Shown: positions 35,235-44,119, numbered from the stretch's first letter. The stretch is 64,000 nucleotides of DNA from Terriglobus roseus (GCF_900105625.1 NZ_FNSD01000001.1:3348001-3412000); one strand, 5' to 3'. The notes: generated from the letters alone by a model not told the origin. A program made the numbers and translations.

Positions 35235-36101
35235 GTGGCACAGGCAGAGATCGGCATCATTGGCGGCAGCGGTTTGTACAACATGCCGGGACTGACAGAC
35301 ACCAGTGAGGTCAAGGTGGAGACGCCGTTTGGTGATCCTTCCGAGACCATCGTGCTCGGCACCCTGGAAGGTCGGAAGGTCGCCTTTCTGGCGCGTCACG
35401 GCCGCGGTCATCGCATCCTGCCCACAGAGCTCAACTTCCGCGCAAACATCTACGCGATGAAGAAGCTGGGCGTGTCGTTCATCCTCTCGATCTCGGCGGT
35501 TGGTTCCCTGAAGGCCGAGCACAAGCCCACCGACTTTGTGATCCCCGACCAGTTCATCGACCGCACGTTCGCTCGCAACGCAACCTTCTTCGGCGAAGGC
35601 ATCGTGGGTCACGTTGCCTTTGGCGACCCTGTCTGCGCCGTTGCAGCGAAGGCGTTTGAGCAGGGCTGCAAGGAGGCTGGCGTCGTCGGCAAGCTGGGTG
35701 GCACGTACGTCAACATGGAAGGACCTCAGTTCAGCACCCGCGCAGAATCCAACCTGTACCGCAGCTGGGGTGCGGACGTCATCGGCATGACCAACCTGCA
35801 GGAAGCAAAGCTGGCCCGCGAAGCCGAGATCAGCTACGCGACGCTGGCCATGGTCACCGACTACGACTGCTGGTACGAAGGTCATGACGACGTGACCGTT
35901 GAGCAGGTCATCAAGGTCGTCCATGAGAACTCCGCAAATGCACAGCGTGTGCTGACTGGTGCGGTAAAGGCCTTGCCGAAAGACAACAGTGGCACGCCGG
36001 TCGCAACTGCGTTGCAGTGGGCGATTATGACCGACAAGTCGATGATCCCGGCTGCGACACGGGAGAGGTTGGCGATTTTTCTGGATAAGTACGACAAGTA
36101 G
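35235..36101 (+). CDS. mtnP: S-methyl-5'-thioadenosine phosphorylase
   Basis: The 288-residue protein starts at a GTG (35235) with AAGGAG upstream. It splits methylthioadenosine with phosphate to adenine and methylthioribose-1-phosphate, in methionine and polyamine by-product salvage. Motifs: IGIIGGSGLYNMPGL, FLARHGRGHRILPTELNFRANIYAMKKLGV, SAVGSLK, IPDQFIDRT, YVNMEGPQFSTRAESNLYRSWGADVIGMTNLQEAKLAREAEI and MVTDYDCW. These distinguish MTAP from purine nucleoside phosphorylase. The downstream kinase gene was probably cotranscribed with it before the 446-bp insertion that now separates them. Confidence 0.95.
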   Translation: MAQAEIGIIGGSGLYNMPGLTDTSEVKVETPFGDPSETIVLGTLEGRKVAFLARHGRGHRILPTELNFRANIYAMKKLGVSFILSISAVGSLKAEHKPTDFVIPDQFIDRTFARNATFFGEGIVGHVAFGDPVCAVAAKAFEQGCKEAGVVGKLGGTYVNMEGPQFSTRAESNLYRSWGADVIGMTNLQEAKLAREAEISYATLAMVTDYDCWYEGHDDVTVEQVIKVVHENSANAQRVLTGAVKALPKDNSGTPVATALQWAIMTDKSMIPAATRERLAIFLDKYDK

Positions 36102-36102
36102 A

Positions 36103-36548
36103 TCGTTGCTCTCGTTGTTCGTTGCTCTCGTTTCTCTCGGGGTAGGGTGACATGGCGCAGTCAATTCGTGATTTGGAAGTCTGGCAGCGCGGGATGGACT
36201 TGACCGTGGATGTATATCGGTTCTCGAAGAGCTTCCACGACCCGAAATCTACGAGTTCACATCCCAGATGCGACGGTATTCGGTCTCTATCCCGAGTAAC
36301 ATTGCTGAGGGTTCGGCGCGTGCATCGAGACGTAATTTCGCGCATTTCATCACCATTGCGAGGGGTTCGTCAGCAGAGTTACAAACTCAGTTGATCCTCC
36401 CTCTCAGGCTTGGCTATCTCAGCCAGGAAGACTACGACGGCATAGAGTCACTTTGTTTGAGTGGCGCGTATGCGCAGCAAACTCTCCGAATCAATGCGTG
36501 CTGATCCGCGATCATAAGCGGTCCGAACGAGAACAACGAGAGCAACGA
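36103..36548. mobile_element. Inverted-repeat-bounded insertion carrying a four-helix-bundle gene
   Basis: An 18-bp perfect inverted repeat, TCGTTGCTCTCGTTGTTC at 36103-36120 and its complement at 36531-36548, bounds about 446 bp. The enclosed sequence is the decayed four-helix-bundle reading frame. The left end carries an extra partial repeat of the GTTGCTCTCG word. No transposase is encoded. The element sits between mtnP and the PfkB kinase. The right arm abuts the ribosome-binding site of the kinase gene. Confidence 0.65.
36152..36517 (+). pseudogene. Four-helix-bundle (S23/IVS-type) protein, frameshifted
   Basis: The N-terminus reads MAQSIRDLEVWQRGMDLTVDVYRFSKSF in one frame. At about 36233-36236 the family sequence moves to another frame (PEIYEFTSQMRRYSVSIPSN, then IAEGSARASRRNFAHFITIARGSSAELQTQL). 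At about 36451-36460 it returns to the first frame (VARMRSKLSESMRADP, stop at 36515-36517). A one-base loss then a one-base gain explains this. Intact members are about 120-residue four-helix proteins, first known from 23S rRNA intervening sequences and often mobile. The start has GGGGTAGGG upstream. A sequencing error cannot be excluded, but two shifts make decay more likely. Confidence 0.8.
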
Positions 36549-36557
36549 GGTAAGGAT

Positions 36558-37502
36558 TTGTCCATTCTTGTAGTTGGCTCTGTAGCATTTGATACTTTGA
36601 CCACGCCAAGCGGTCAGAAGAACAAGATTCTTGGCGGCGCTGCGACTCACTTTTCGCTTGCTGCGAGCTTCTTCACGGATGTCCGCGTTGTTGGCGTTGT
36701 CGGTAAGGACTTCCTGCCTGAGCATGAGGCCGTGATGACGAAGAAGGGCATCGACACCAGCGGCATCGAGCATGCAGATGGTTTGTCCTTCCACTGGACT
36801 GGCAGCTATGAAGGCACGATGGGCGAGGCGAAGACGCTGGGAACGGATCTGAATGTCTTCGGCTCGTTCGATCCGAAGATCCCGGGCAGTTATAAGGATT
36901 CGGACTATCTCTTCCTCGCGAACATCGATCCGGTGTTGCAGCTTCGTGTGCGGCAGGCTCTGCCGGATGTGAAGATGGTTGCGGGCGACACCATGAACTA
37001 CTGGATCGCGGACCATCGCGCGAGCCTGGACAGGGTGCTCGCCGAAGAAGACATCCTGATCATCAATGACGGTGAGGCACGCCTGTTGACGGGTGAGCAT
37101 AACCTCGTCACCGCGGCGAAGAAGGTCATGGCGATGGGGCCGAAGTCGCTCGTCATCAAGCATGGCGAGTATGGCGCGACAGCTTTCTTCAGCGATCGTT
37201 CGTTCGAAGACGGTGAGTCGAGCCTGGTGCCTTTCCGCGCGCCGGCGCTGCCGATTGAGACGGTCGTCGATCCCACGGGCGCGGGCGATTCATTTGCTGG
37301 CGGCTTCTATGGCTACATCGCATCGCAGCCGAAGCTGACACCGCGGGTCTTCCGCACGGCACTGTTTTATGGCGGTGTGATGGGATCCTTTGCCGTCGAG
37401 CGATTCGGTACGGAACGCCTCGAAAATACAACACGTGAAGAGATCGATGAGCGTTTCGGCCTCTTCCGCCAGATCTCGCATTTGGATCTCGATGCCGCGT
37501 AA
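36558..37502 (+). CDS. PfkB-family sugar/nucleoside kinase
   Basis: The start is a TTG at 36558 (LSILVVGSVAFDTL) with GAGG seven bases upstream; the open frame before it is inside the inserted element. The 314-residue kinase has VVGSVAFDTLTTPSG, KILGGAATHFSLAASFF, VVGVVGKDFLPEHEAVM, INDGEARLLTG, LVIKHGEYGA, and the catalytic DPTGAGDSFAGGFYGYI. Family members phosphorylate ribose, fructose or nucleosides. Position after mtnP suggests a role in methylthioribose or ribose handling, which is inference. Its last 11 bases overlap the start of the membrane glycosyltransferase gene. Confidence 0.88.
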   Translation: MSILVVGSVAFDTLTTPSGQKNKILGGAATHFSLAASFFTDVRVVGVVGKDFLPEHEAVMTKKGIDTSGIEHADGLSFHWTGSYEGTMGEAKTLGTDLNVFGSFDPKIPGSYKDSDYLFLANIDPVLQLRVRQALPDVKMVAGDTMNYWIADHRASLDRVLAEEDILIINDGEARLLTGEHNLVTAAKKVMAMGPKSLVIKHGEYGATAFFSDRSFEDGESSLVPFRAPALPIETVVDPTGAGDSFAGGFYGYIASQPKLTPRVFRTALFYGGVMGSFAVERFGTERLENTTREEIDERFGLFRQISHLDLDAA

Positions 37503-39246
37503 GACTCTTTCCGGTCAGCCGTTGCCCACACCGCGCACAGTGGCGCGCAGGCCCATGCCGAAGCGGGTACAGCACGATCCGAACACGGTCTATCCAGCAA
37601 CCCGGCAGGAGATTATGCCGATCGCGCTGGCTTCGGTGATTCTCGCCTTCCTCGCGCTGCTGGTTTCGGCATCGCGTGGATGGATGTTGCTCTATGGCGA
37701 CGCGGTTGCGCACCTGGGAATTGCACGTCGCATTCTCGATGCGCGCTATCCGGGCCTTGCCCAACTGGGAGGCGTGTGGCTCCCGCTGCCGCACCTGCTG
37801 ATACTGCCGTTTGTGCAACGCATGGATTGGTGGCAGAACGGCATTGCGGGCGCGTGGCCTTCGCTGGCCGCTTATGTGATGGGTAACGCTGGGTGTTACG
37901 CCCTGGCGCGCAAATTGGTCACGCCGACGTGGGCGTTCGCGGCGACGGCGTTCTTTGCGCTGAATCCGAACCTGCTGTACCTGTCGTCCACGGCGATGAC
38001 AGAGCCGCTGTTTCTCGCACTCTTGCTATGGTCCATCGTCGTTGCCTATGAGGCAATCGAAGCGCTTGGTGCGAACAGGATAGGGACCGCGAAGACACGC
38101 ATGTTGCTGAGTGGCCTGCTGACCATGGCGATGGTCTTCACGCGCTATGACGGCTGGGTTCTGGGCGCCGCCATCTGGCTCGCACTGACGCTGGCGTGGT
38201 GGCGTTCCAGCGATGCGACGAAGCAGGCGACCAGAACGAGCTTGCTGGTGATGACCGTGCTCTCGGCGCTGGGACCCGCGTTGTGGTTCACATACAACGC
38301 CATCTATCAGCATGACTGGCTCGACTTCATGCGTGGGCCGTACTCCGCGAAGGCGATTGAAGAAAAGACGACGCCCGCAGGCTCGGCACCGCGACGCGGC
38401 ATGCATCATCCTGGCTGGGCGCTGATTTATTTCACGCGTGCCGCGCAGGTCGACGCAGTGGCCTATGAACTGGGCTTTGGTGTCATGTTTGCCGCACTGG
38501 TGGGTGCGTGGATGGCGTGGAAGCAACGGCTCTCGCGCGTTGTGCTGCTGCTGTGGCTGCCGCTGCCGTTCTACGTGTACTCCATCGCATGGGGTCACGT
38601 TCCCATGTTCATTCCGCAGCTCTACCCCGGCTCGTACTACAACTCTCGTTACGGAATGGAGTTGTTGCCCGCACTGACGATCTTCACAGTAGTGCTACTG
38701 GCTGCTGTCGAACGCTGGCTTCGCGCGCGCAGCAAGAAGCAGGCGGATCTCTTCTTCTTCGTGGTGCTGGTCTGCATTGTCGTCAACGTGATCGCGATGA
38801 TGGGGACGTTTGGCACGATGCTGCAACGCATTCGTGGTGAGAACGCAAAAATCCCGAAGTGGCTAACCGCAACGCCGCTGGTCTTTGAGGAAGGCGTGAT
38901 GAACTCGATTACACGCATCCCGTTTGAGACCACACTGGCAAAGGAGATGCGCGACGCCGGTCCGGGCGCGACCATCATGTTCAACACCAACGATCACATG
39001 GGCGCCGTGCAGGACGCAGGCATTCCGCTTCGCCGTCTGGTGAGTCCGCTGGACTCCCAGAGCTTCGACCTGGCAAGCCAGCAGCCCGCACGGTATGCGC
39101 AGCTGGTAATCGCAATTGACGGCGATCCGGTGGCCAAGGCTGTTGCTGCGCATCCGGAAGGTCTCTCGGAGCTTGAAGTGATCTGTAACAGCGGACAGGG
39201 CTGCGCCCGGGTGTATCGCAGCACCATGTTCGGAGGAACGCGATGA
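37492..39246 (+). CDS. Polytopic membrane glycosyltransferase-like protein (GT39/PMT-type)
   Basis: The 584-residue protein starts at the ATG at 37492, overlapping the kinase stop. After a basic tail, about ten to twelve membrane segments are visible. An early periplasmic loop has the acidic YGDAVAHLGIARRI and GVWLPLPHLL, resembling the first loop of lipid-phosphate-sugar-dependent GT-C transferases. Later segments include TEPLFLALLLWSIVVAYEA and FTRYDGWVLGAAIWL. The C-terminal 120 residues form a soluble domain. Exact donor and acceptor are unknown. dapF begins within its last codons (ATG at 39243), so the two are coupled. Confidence 0.75.
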   Translation: MPRKTLSGQPLPTPRTVARRPMPKRVQHDPNTVYPATRQEIMPIALASVILAFLALLVSASRGWMLLYGDAVAHLGIARRILDARYPGLAQLGGVWLPLPHLLILPFVQRMDWWQNGIAGAWPSLAAYVMGNAGCYALARKLVTPTWAFAATAFFALNPNLLYLSSTAMTEPLFLALLLWSIVVAYEAIEALGANRIGTAKTRMLLSGLLTMAMVFTRYDGWVLGAAIWLALTLAWWRSSDATKQATRTSLLVMTVLSALGPALWFTYNAIYQHDWLDFMRGPYSAKAIEEKTTPAGSAPRRGMHHPGWALIYFTRAAQVDAVAYELGFGVMFAALVGAWMAWKQRLSRVVLLLWLPLPFYVYSIAWGHVPMFIPQLYPGSYYNSRYGMELLPALTIFTVVLLAAVERWLRARSKKQADLFFFVVLVCIVVNVIAMMGTFGTMLQRIRGENAKIPKWLTATPLVFEEGVMNSITRIPFETTLAKEMRDAGPGATIMFNTNDHMGAVQDAGIPLRRLVSPLDSQSFDLASQQPARYAQLVIAIDGDPVAKAVAAHPEGLSELEVICNSGQGCARVYRSTMFGGTR

Positions 39247-40067
39247 TTCCGTTTGTGAAGGCGCATGCGTGCGGCAATGATTTTCTAGTGGTCGAAGAGA
39301 CACTGGCAAACAACAATCATGCTGCGATGGCGCGGCTGCTCTGCTCGCGCAACTACAGCGTGGGCGCGGACGGCGTGGAGTTCCTCGCTCGTAAAGAGGA
39401 TGGGACTTTCTTCCTGCGACTCTTCAACGCAGACGGCTCGGAAGCAGAGTTGTCCGGCAATGGCACGCGTTGTGTCGCAGCATGGCTTGCGTATAGCGAG
39501 GGTCTGCGTGACACAACCATGAGGACTCCTGGCGGCACAAAGCAGTGCCGAGTGGTCGAGTGCGGCGATGGCGAGCATGAGGAGCATTTCCTCATCCAGA
39601 CCTCGATGGGCATTCCCAAGGTGTACGAGCAGACCGTGATCGTCGAGGGCGTTGGCGAGGTTGCCGGTGCTGTGGTCGATGTGGGCAATCCGCATTTTGT
39701 GATCTTCACGGACCACCCCGGTTTCCACTCGCACGGTCTGGGCTGGGAAGAGCTCGGCGCCATGATTTGCACGCACGAGGATTTCCCGAAGGGCACAAAC
39801 GTCGAATTCGTCCAGGTGGTCTCGAAGAGTGAGATTGCCTTTCGCATCTTCGAGCGCGGCGTTGGGCCGACGCAGTCGTCGGGCACCGGCACGAGTGCTT
39901 CCGCTGCAGCCAGCATCGTGCTGCGTGGCTGCGATCGCTCTCTAACCGCGAGTTCTCTCGGTGGCGCCCAACAGGTCGTGTGGAACGAGGGAGATCAGTT
40001 GATGCTGACCGGCCCGGCGGAAATCGTCTGCAAGGGCGAGGTAAGTTTGCAGGGGCTTGCATCATGA
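39243..40067 (+). CDS. dapF: Diaminopimelate epimerase family protein with Cys-to-Ser change at one catalytic site
   Basis: The 274-residue protein matches DapF, which interconverts LL- and meso-diaminopimelate for lysine and peptidoglycan. It has FVKAHACGNDFLVV, SVGADGVEFL, LFNADGSEAELSGNGTRCVAAWL (first catalytic Cys77), VVDVGNPHFVIF, TNVEFVQVVSKSEIAFRIFERGVGPT. The second catalytic loop, normally xCGTG, reads SSGTG, so Ser213 replaces the second cysteine. DapF normally needs both thiols. Either this is a variant epimerase, an enzyme with altered activity, or the reaction uses Ser. ldcA overlaps it by 4 bp and mpl follows, tying it to murein peptide metabolism. Confidence 0.87.
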   Translation: MIPFVKAHACGNDFLVVEETLANNNHAAMARLLCSRNYSVGADGVEFLARKEDGTFFLRLFNADGSEAELSGNGTRCVAAWLAYSEGLRDTTMRTPGGTKQCRVVECGDGEHEEHFLIQTSMGIPKVYEQTVIVEGVGEVAGAVVDVGNPHFVIFTDHPGFHSHGLGWEELGAMICTHEDFPKGTNVEFVQVVSKSEIAFRIFERGVGPTQSSGTGTSASAAASIVLRGCDRSLTASSLGGAQQVVWNEGDQLMLTGPAEIVCKGEVSLQGLAS

Positions 40068-41029
40068 TTCGACCAAAGGCGTTGAAGGCCGACGCTCGCG
40101 TCGCGGTGGTGTCGCCTGCGAGCACGCCGAAAGAACCACTGGTCCGCAAGGGCATGGAGCGGTTTGCGTCGCTGGGGTACGAACCTGTGCTCTATCCTTC
40201 CGCGCTCACAAGCGGGCCACTCTACTACGCGGGCGATACTGCCGCGCGAGTTGCGGATCTGCATGCCGCTTTCGCCGATCCTGCAATCGATGCCATCATC
40301 TGCACGCGCGGCGGTTGGGGGGCGGCCGAACTCCTTCCGCACCTGGATGCGGCATTGATCAAGGCGAATCCGAAGCCGTTTCTCGGCTTCAGCGATCACA
40401 CGACGTTGCACCTTTGGTTCGCGCAGGTGTGTGATTTGCATACGTTTTATGCGCCGATGATCTCGCCGGACTTTGCGCGGGGTGATGTGCTGGCGGAGGG
40501 TGTGGATCTGCGCAGCTGGCGTCATGCGCTTGAGCGCACGGAGCCGTGGGACTTAAACGAGCGGGAGGGAATGCGCGTGTTGCGCGCGGGCGAGACCGTG
40601 GAAGGCACGCTGTATGGCGGATGCCTGGCGCTGCTGGTGGAGTCATTAGGCACGCCCTATGCGATGGCGATGCCGGAGGGCGACATCATCCTCTTCGTAG
40701 AAGAAGTGGGCACTAAGCCGTACCAGTGGGATCGCATGATGCTGCACCTGCGGTACGCGGGCCTGCTTGATCGGGTCAAGGGCATCGTCTTTGGCGACAT
40801 GGCGCAGTGTGCCGACGATGCGGCTGAGCATGAGTTGCTTGAGAAGGCTCTCCTTCATAATCTGCGTGACTTCAACGGGCCTATCGCGATCGGCCTGCAG
40901 AGCGGCCATGTGAACGCGCCGAATGTCACCCTGCCATTAGGCGTGCGCGCGCGTCTGCAATGTACCGAACTGGCTTCGCTGCAAATCCTGGAAGCAGCGG
41001 TTGAGTTCACGCCCGCGGCAGTAAAGTAG
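40064..41029 (+). CDS. ldcA: LD-carboxypeptidase (S66 family)
   Basis: The start overlaps the dapF stop (ATGA). The 321-residue cytosolic serine peptidase removes the terminal D-Ala from murein tetrapeptides during recycling. Family features: VAVVSPASTP, ICTRGGWGAAELLPHLD, the nucleophile Ser in FLGFSDHTTLHLW, YGGCLALLVESLGTPYA, VEEVGTKPYQWDRML-like (VEEVGTKPYQWDRMM with catalytic Glu) and GLQSGHVNAPNVTLPLG with the catalytic His. The RGGYG tyrosine is Trp here. It is placed directly before mpl, whose ligase uses the tripeptide that this enzyme produces. Confidence 0.92.
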   Translation: MIRPKALKADARVAVVSPASTPKEPLVRKGMERFASLGYEPVLYPSALTSGPLYYAGDTAARVADLHAAFADPAIDAIICTRGGWGAAELLPHLDAALIKANPKPFLGFSDHTTLHLWFAQVCDLHTFYAPMISPDFARGDVLAEGVDLRSWRHALERTEPWDLNEREGMRVLRAGETVEGTLYGGCLALLVESLGTPYAMAMPEGDIILFVEEVGTKPYQWDRMMLHLRYAGLLDRVKGIVFGDMAQCADDAAEHELLEKALLHNLRDFNGPIAIGLQSGHVNAPNVTLPLGVRARLQCTELASLQILEAAVEFTPAAVK

Positions 41030-41035
41030 AGACCG

Positions 41036-42490
41036 ATGGTTGGCGAGAGTACAGCAAGAAACGCAAAACATATTCACCTGATCGGCATCTGCGGCACGGC
41101 GATGGCGTCGCTGGCTGGCATGCTGCAGGGGCAGGGCCACCGTGTCACCGGATCGGATGCGGCGGCGTATCCGCCCATGAGCGACCAGCTTCGTGCCATG
41201 GGTATTGAACCCATGCAGCCCTACGATGCCGCGCACCTCGAGCCGGCGCCAGACCTTGTCGTCATCGGCAACGCGATCTCACGCGGCAACGTGGAACTTG
41301 AGGCTGTGCTGGACCGTCGCGTGCCTTTTACGAGCATGGCAGCGCTGATCCACGATGAGTTTCTGCGTGGCCGCGAATCCCTGGTCGTGACGGGTACGCA
41401 TGGCAAGACCACGACGACCAGCATGCTGGCGTGGATCTACGAGGTCGCGTCGCGCAAGGTCCCTGCGCTTGCACCGTCATTCCTGATTGGTGGCGTTGCG
41501 GAGAACTTCGGCAACAGCTTCGCCGTGCGTGAGACACGCCCTTTCCTATTGGAAGGCGATGAGTACGATACGGCCTTCTTCGACAAGGGGCCGAAGTTCC
41601 TGCACTACTTCCCGGACGCGGCGATCCTGACGCACGTTGAGTTCGATCACGCGGATATCTACAAGGATCTCGACCAGGTGAAGACGGCCTTCAAGCGGCT
41701 GGTGAACCTGATTCCGCGGCGCGGCCGGCTGGTCGCCTTCGACGGTAGCGAGAATGTCAGCGAGTGCGTTGCGAAGGCCTTCTGCCCCGTCGAACGATAC
41801 GGTTTTAAAGAAGCTTCCTTCTGGCGATTGATGGATTTTCAGGCGGGTGCAGTCTCACGCTGGAAGTTGATGCGGCAGGGAGAGTTCTTCGCTGAACTTG
41901 AGCTGCCGATGGCGGGCGAGCACAACGCTCTGAACGCTTCGGCTGCCGCTGCACTGGCTGCAGGGCAGGGTTTGGACGCTGCTTCGATCGCGGAGGCCTT
42001 GAAGACCTTCCGCAGTGTGAAGCGCCGCCTTGAGGTGCGAGCCGAGATTGATGGCATTACAGTCATCGACGACTTCGCGCACCATCCCACGGCCATTCGC
42101 GAGACCCTGCGTGCGCTGCGCGGATCCTATCCGGGGCGCAGACTGATCGCAGTGCTTGAGCCACGCTCGAACACGCTCCGGCGGAATGTCTTTGAGCGCG
42201 AGCTGATCGAAAGTCTGGCGATTGCGGACCGTGTGATCCTCGCCGAGGTCTACCAGAGCGAGAACATTCCGGTAGACGAGCGGCTACATCCTGCAGCAGT
42301 AGTGGGTGCGCTGAATCTCGCCGGCGTGCCCGCGCAACTGCTGGCCGATGCTGATGCAATCTCCGCAGCGTTGGCGCCGGAACTACAACGCGGAGACGTT
42401 GTCGCGATTCTTTCCAACGGCGGCTTTGGTGATATCTACAACAAACTTCCGAGGGCCATTGAAGTGTCTTCGTCGCTGAAGGCAAGCTGA
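41036..42490 (+). CDS. mpl: UDP-N-acetylmuramate:L-alanyl-gamma-D-glutamyl-meso-diaminopimelate ligase
   Basis: The 484-residue Mur-ligase homologue reattaches recycled murein tripeptide to UDP-MurNAc. It has the N-terminal HIHLIGICGTAMASLAGMLQGQGHRVTGSD, the ATP loop VTGTHGKTTTTSMLAW, LIGGVAENFGNSF, LEGDEYDTAFFDKGPKFLHYFPDAAILTHVEFDHADIY, EHNALNASAAAAL and VIDDFAHHPTAIRETLRALR. The extended DEYDTAFFDKGPKF region and lack of MurC-specific segments favour Mpl. It sits six bases after ldcA and shares one base with plsC (TGATG), so the run is one operon. Confidence 0.94.
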   Translation: MVGESTARNAKHIHLIGICGTAMASLAGMLQGQGHRVTGSDAAAYPPMSDQLRAMGIEPMQPYDAAHLEPAPDLVVIGNAISRGNVELEAVLDRRVPFTSMAALIHDEFLRGRESLVVTGTHGKTTTTSMLAWIYEVASRKVPALAPSFLIGGVAENFGNSFAVRETRPFLLEGDEYDTAFFDKGPKFLHYFPDAAILTHVEFDHADIYKDLDQVKTAFKRLVNLIPRRGRLVAFDGSENVSECVAKAFCPVERYGFKEASFWRLMDFQAGAVSRWKLMRQGEFFAELELPMAGEHNALNASAAAALAAGQGLDAASIAEALKTFRSVKRRLEVRAEIDGITVIDDFAHHPTAIRETLRALRGSYPGRRLIAVLEPRSNTLRRNVFERELIESLAIADRVILAEVYQSENIPVDERLHPAAVVGALNLAGVPAQLLADADAISAALAPELQRGDVVAILSNGGFGDIYNKLPRAIEVSSSLKAS

Positions 42491-43215
42491 TGTGGGCTGC
42501 AATCAAGATGGTGCTGGCATTTGCCGGACTTGGGATACCAGCCGGGCTAGTGATGATTCCCTGGACGTTTCTAACAGGCGATATCAAGCCGATGTATCGG
42601 GTGGGTAAGTGGATCTGCTCGGCTGGCTTCCGAGCCGCGGGTATTCGCGTGGAGCAGGTAGGCCGGGACAACATTCCGGACCGGCCCTGCATCTTCGTGC
42701 CGAATCATGTGTCGAACCTTGACCCGCCGCTGATGGTGCCGCTGATCCCGGGTGAACCGAGCATCATGCTGAAGGCGGAGCTGCTGAAGATTCCCGTCAT
42801 CGGCAAGGCCTGGCAGATGGCAAAGTATGTGCCTGTTGATCGCGAGGGCGGTCGCGATGCGGGCATTCGGTCAATTCGCTACGCTGCCGAAGTGATTCGT
42901 GGCGGCCTGTCGATGCTTATTTTTGCGGAAGGGACACGGTCGCGCACAGGGCGGCTGCAGGCGTTCAAGGCCGGGCCATTTCATCTCTCGCAATCGACTG
43001 GCGCGCTCATTGTGCCGGTGGCGATCTCCGGGACAGAGAGCATGATGCACAAGGGGTCTGCAAAGGTCTATCCAGGCGTGGCGCGTGTGGAGTTTCTGCC
43101 AGCGGTCGATCCGGCCATGTTCAGAAATCGGGCCGAGTTTATCGCCGCAGTACGCGGGGAGATCGCAGCAGCCTTGCCGGACTCGATGCGACCGCTGGAT
43201 GCTTCGGCGGAGTAA
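42490..43215 (+). CDS. plsC: 1-acyl-sn-glycerol-3-phosphate acyltransferase
   Basis: The 241-residue protein makes phosphatidic acid from lysophosphatidate at the inner membrane. An N-terminal membrane helix (MVLAFAGLGIPAGLVMIPW) precedes IFVPNHVSNLDPPLMVPLI (NHX4D), MLKAELLKIPVIGKAWQMAKYVPVDREGG, MLIFAEGTRSRTGRLQAFKAGPFHLS (EGTRS box) and IVPVAISGT. All four PlsC blocks are typical, unlike the more divergent OlsA-like gene at 3619. Its start codon overlaps the mpl stop by one base. It ends the run that begins at the PfkB kinase. Confidence 0.92.
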   Translation: MWAAIKMVLAFAGLGIPAGLVMIPWTFLTGDIKPMYRVGKWICSAGFRAAGIRVEQVGRDNIPDRPCIFVPNHVSNLDPPLMVPLIPGEPSIMLKAELLKIPVIGKAWQMAKYVPVDREGGRDAGIRSIRYAAEVIRGGLSMLIFAEGTRSRTGRLQAFKAGPFHLSQSTGALIVPVAISGTESMMHKGSAKVYPGVARVEFLPAVDPAMFRNRAEFIAAVRGEIAAALPDSMRPLDASAE

Positions 43216-43321
43216 GTTCCTACCGCTGTTCAGCGCCCGCAGGTTTCCCCGCGCAGCTCAACTCTGAATCCCACGCCTTAAGGGCGCGACGTGTGCACGC
43301 GGTCATGGGGTTGGAGCGGTC

Positions 43322-44098
43322 TTATTTCAGGAAAGCGTTGTACCCGTCGCCGATCAGCTTCTGCCGGGTCGCTTCCGCCTGCTTGCGATCGGTGAACGGC
43401 CCGATCTGCACATGGATCAGCTTGTCGTTCGTGTCATTCCGGGCGATTACCTTGTAGCCGCGCCGCTGTAGCGCGCTCAGCAGCACGTCGGCATCTTCCG
43501 GATGGCTGACTGCGGCGATCTGCACATAGGTCATGCCAGTGGTGGGTGCCGCGCTGTTGTACGTCGTCACAGGTGGCGCTGCGGCTGGCGGAGTGCGAAC
43601 GACGGGCGCTGGTTTCGGAGATCCGACGATCGCCGCGTCGGGATTCACGACTGGCTTGCGAGTGACGGTCGACGCGGGATCGACCGTCCCCGGAGCTTGA
43701 GCAGGGGCCACTGGCGTCGCCTTCACCGGAGCCGGAGCAGTCGCTTTGGAGGGGGTGTCATTTGCTTCCGAGGACTGGTATCCGGGGACGGGTTGGACAA
43801 CAGGAGAGCCGGGCGTTGGCTTGAAGCTGCTCGGGTTTGGGGCCGTGGTGTCAGCAGCTGTAGCCGTGCTGCTGCTATCGTTGCTGACCGCAGCGGACTG
43901 GCCTGACTTCCGACCCATGGAATAGCCGAAGCCAAAGAAGACGGCGCAGACCAGCGCCAGCGTGAAGAATAGCGCCAGCACGGTTCCTGTATTGAGTGTT
44001 ACCTCGCGGTCGGCCGGTGCTTCATGAAGATCGGCACCTCGGCGGTCGTCCACGCGTCTGCCTCGCAGGGTTACATCGTCATCCGAATCGCCTAACAT
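43322..44098 (-). CDS. SPOR-domain membrane protein
   Basis: The 258-residue protein has a short acidic, arginine-containing cytosolic tail. One membrane helix (LNTGTVLALFFTLALVCAVFFGFGYSMG, about 35-62) follows, then a 110-residue Pro/Ala/Thr linker. The C-terminal SPOR domain (TYVQIAAVSHPEDADVLLSALQRRGYKVIA...LIHVQIGPFTDRKQAEATRQKLIGDGYNAFL) closes the protein. SPOR domains bind denuded septal glycan, so a division-site or envelope role is likely. It lies 21 bp downstream of the outer-membrane barrel gene on the same strand. Confidence 0.9.
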   Translation of the reverse strand: MLGDSDDDVTLRGRRVDDRRGADLHEAPADREVTLNTGTVLALFFTLALVCAVFFGFGYSMGRKSGQSAAVSNDSSSTATAADTTAPNPSSFKPTPGSPVVQPVPGYQSSEANDTPSKATAPAPVKATPVAPAQAPGTVDPASTVTRKPVVNPDAAIVGSPKPAPVVRTPPAAAPPVTTYNSAAPTTGMTYVQIAAVSHPEDADVLLSALQRRGYKVIARNDTNDKLIHVQIGPFTDRKQAEATRQKLIGDGYNAFLK

Positions 44099-44119
44099 GG
44101 GACGCTCCGTAACCAGTCT

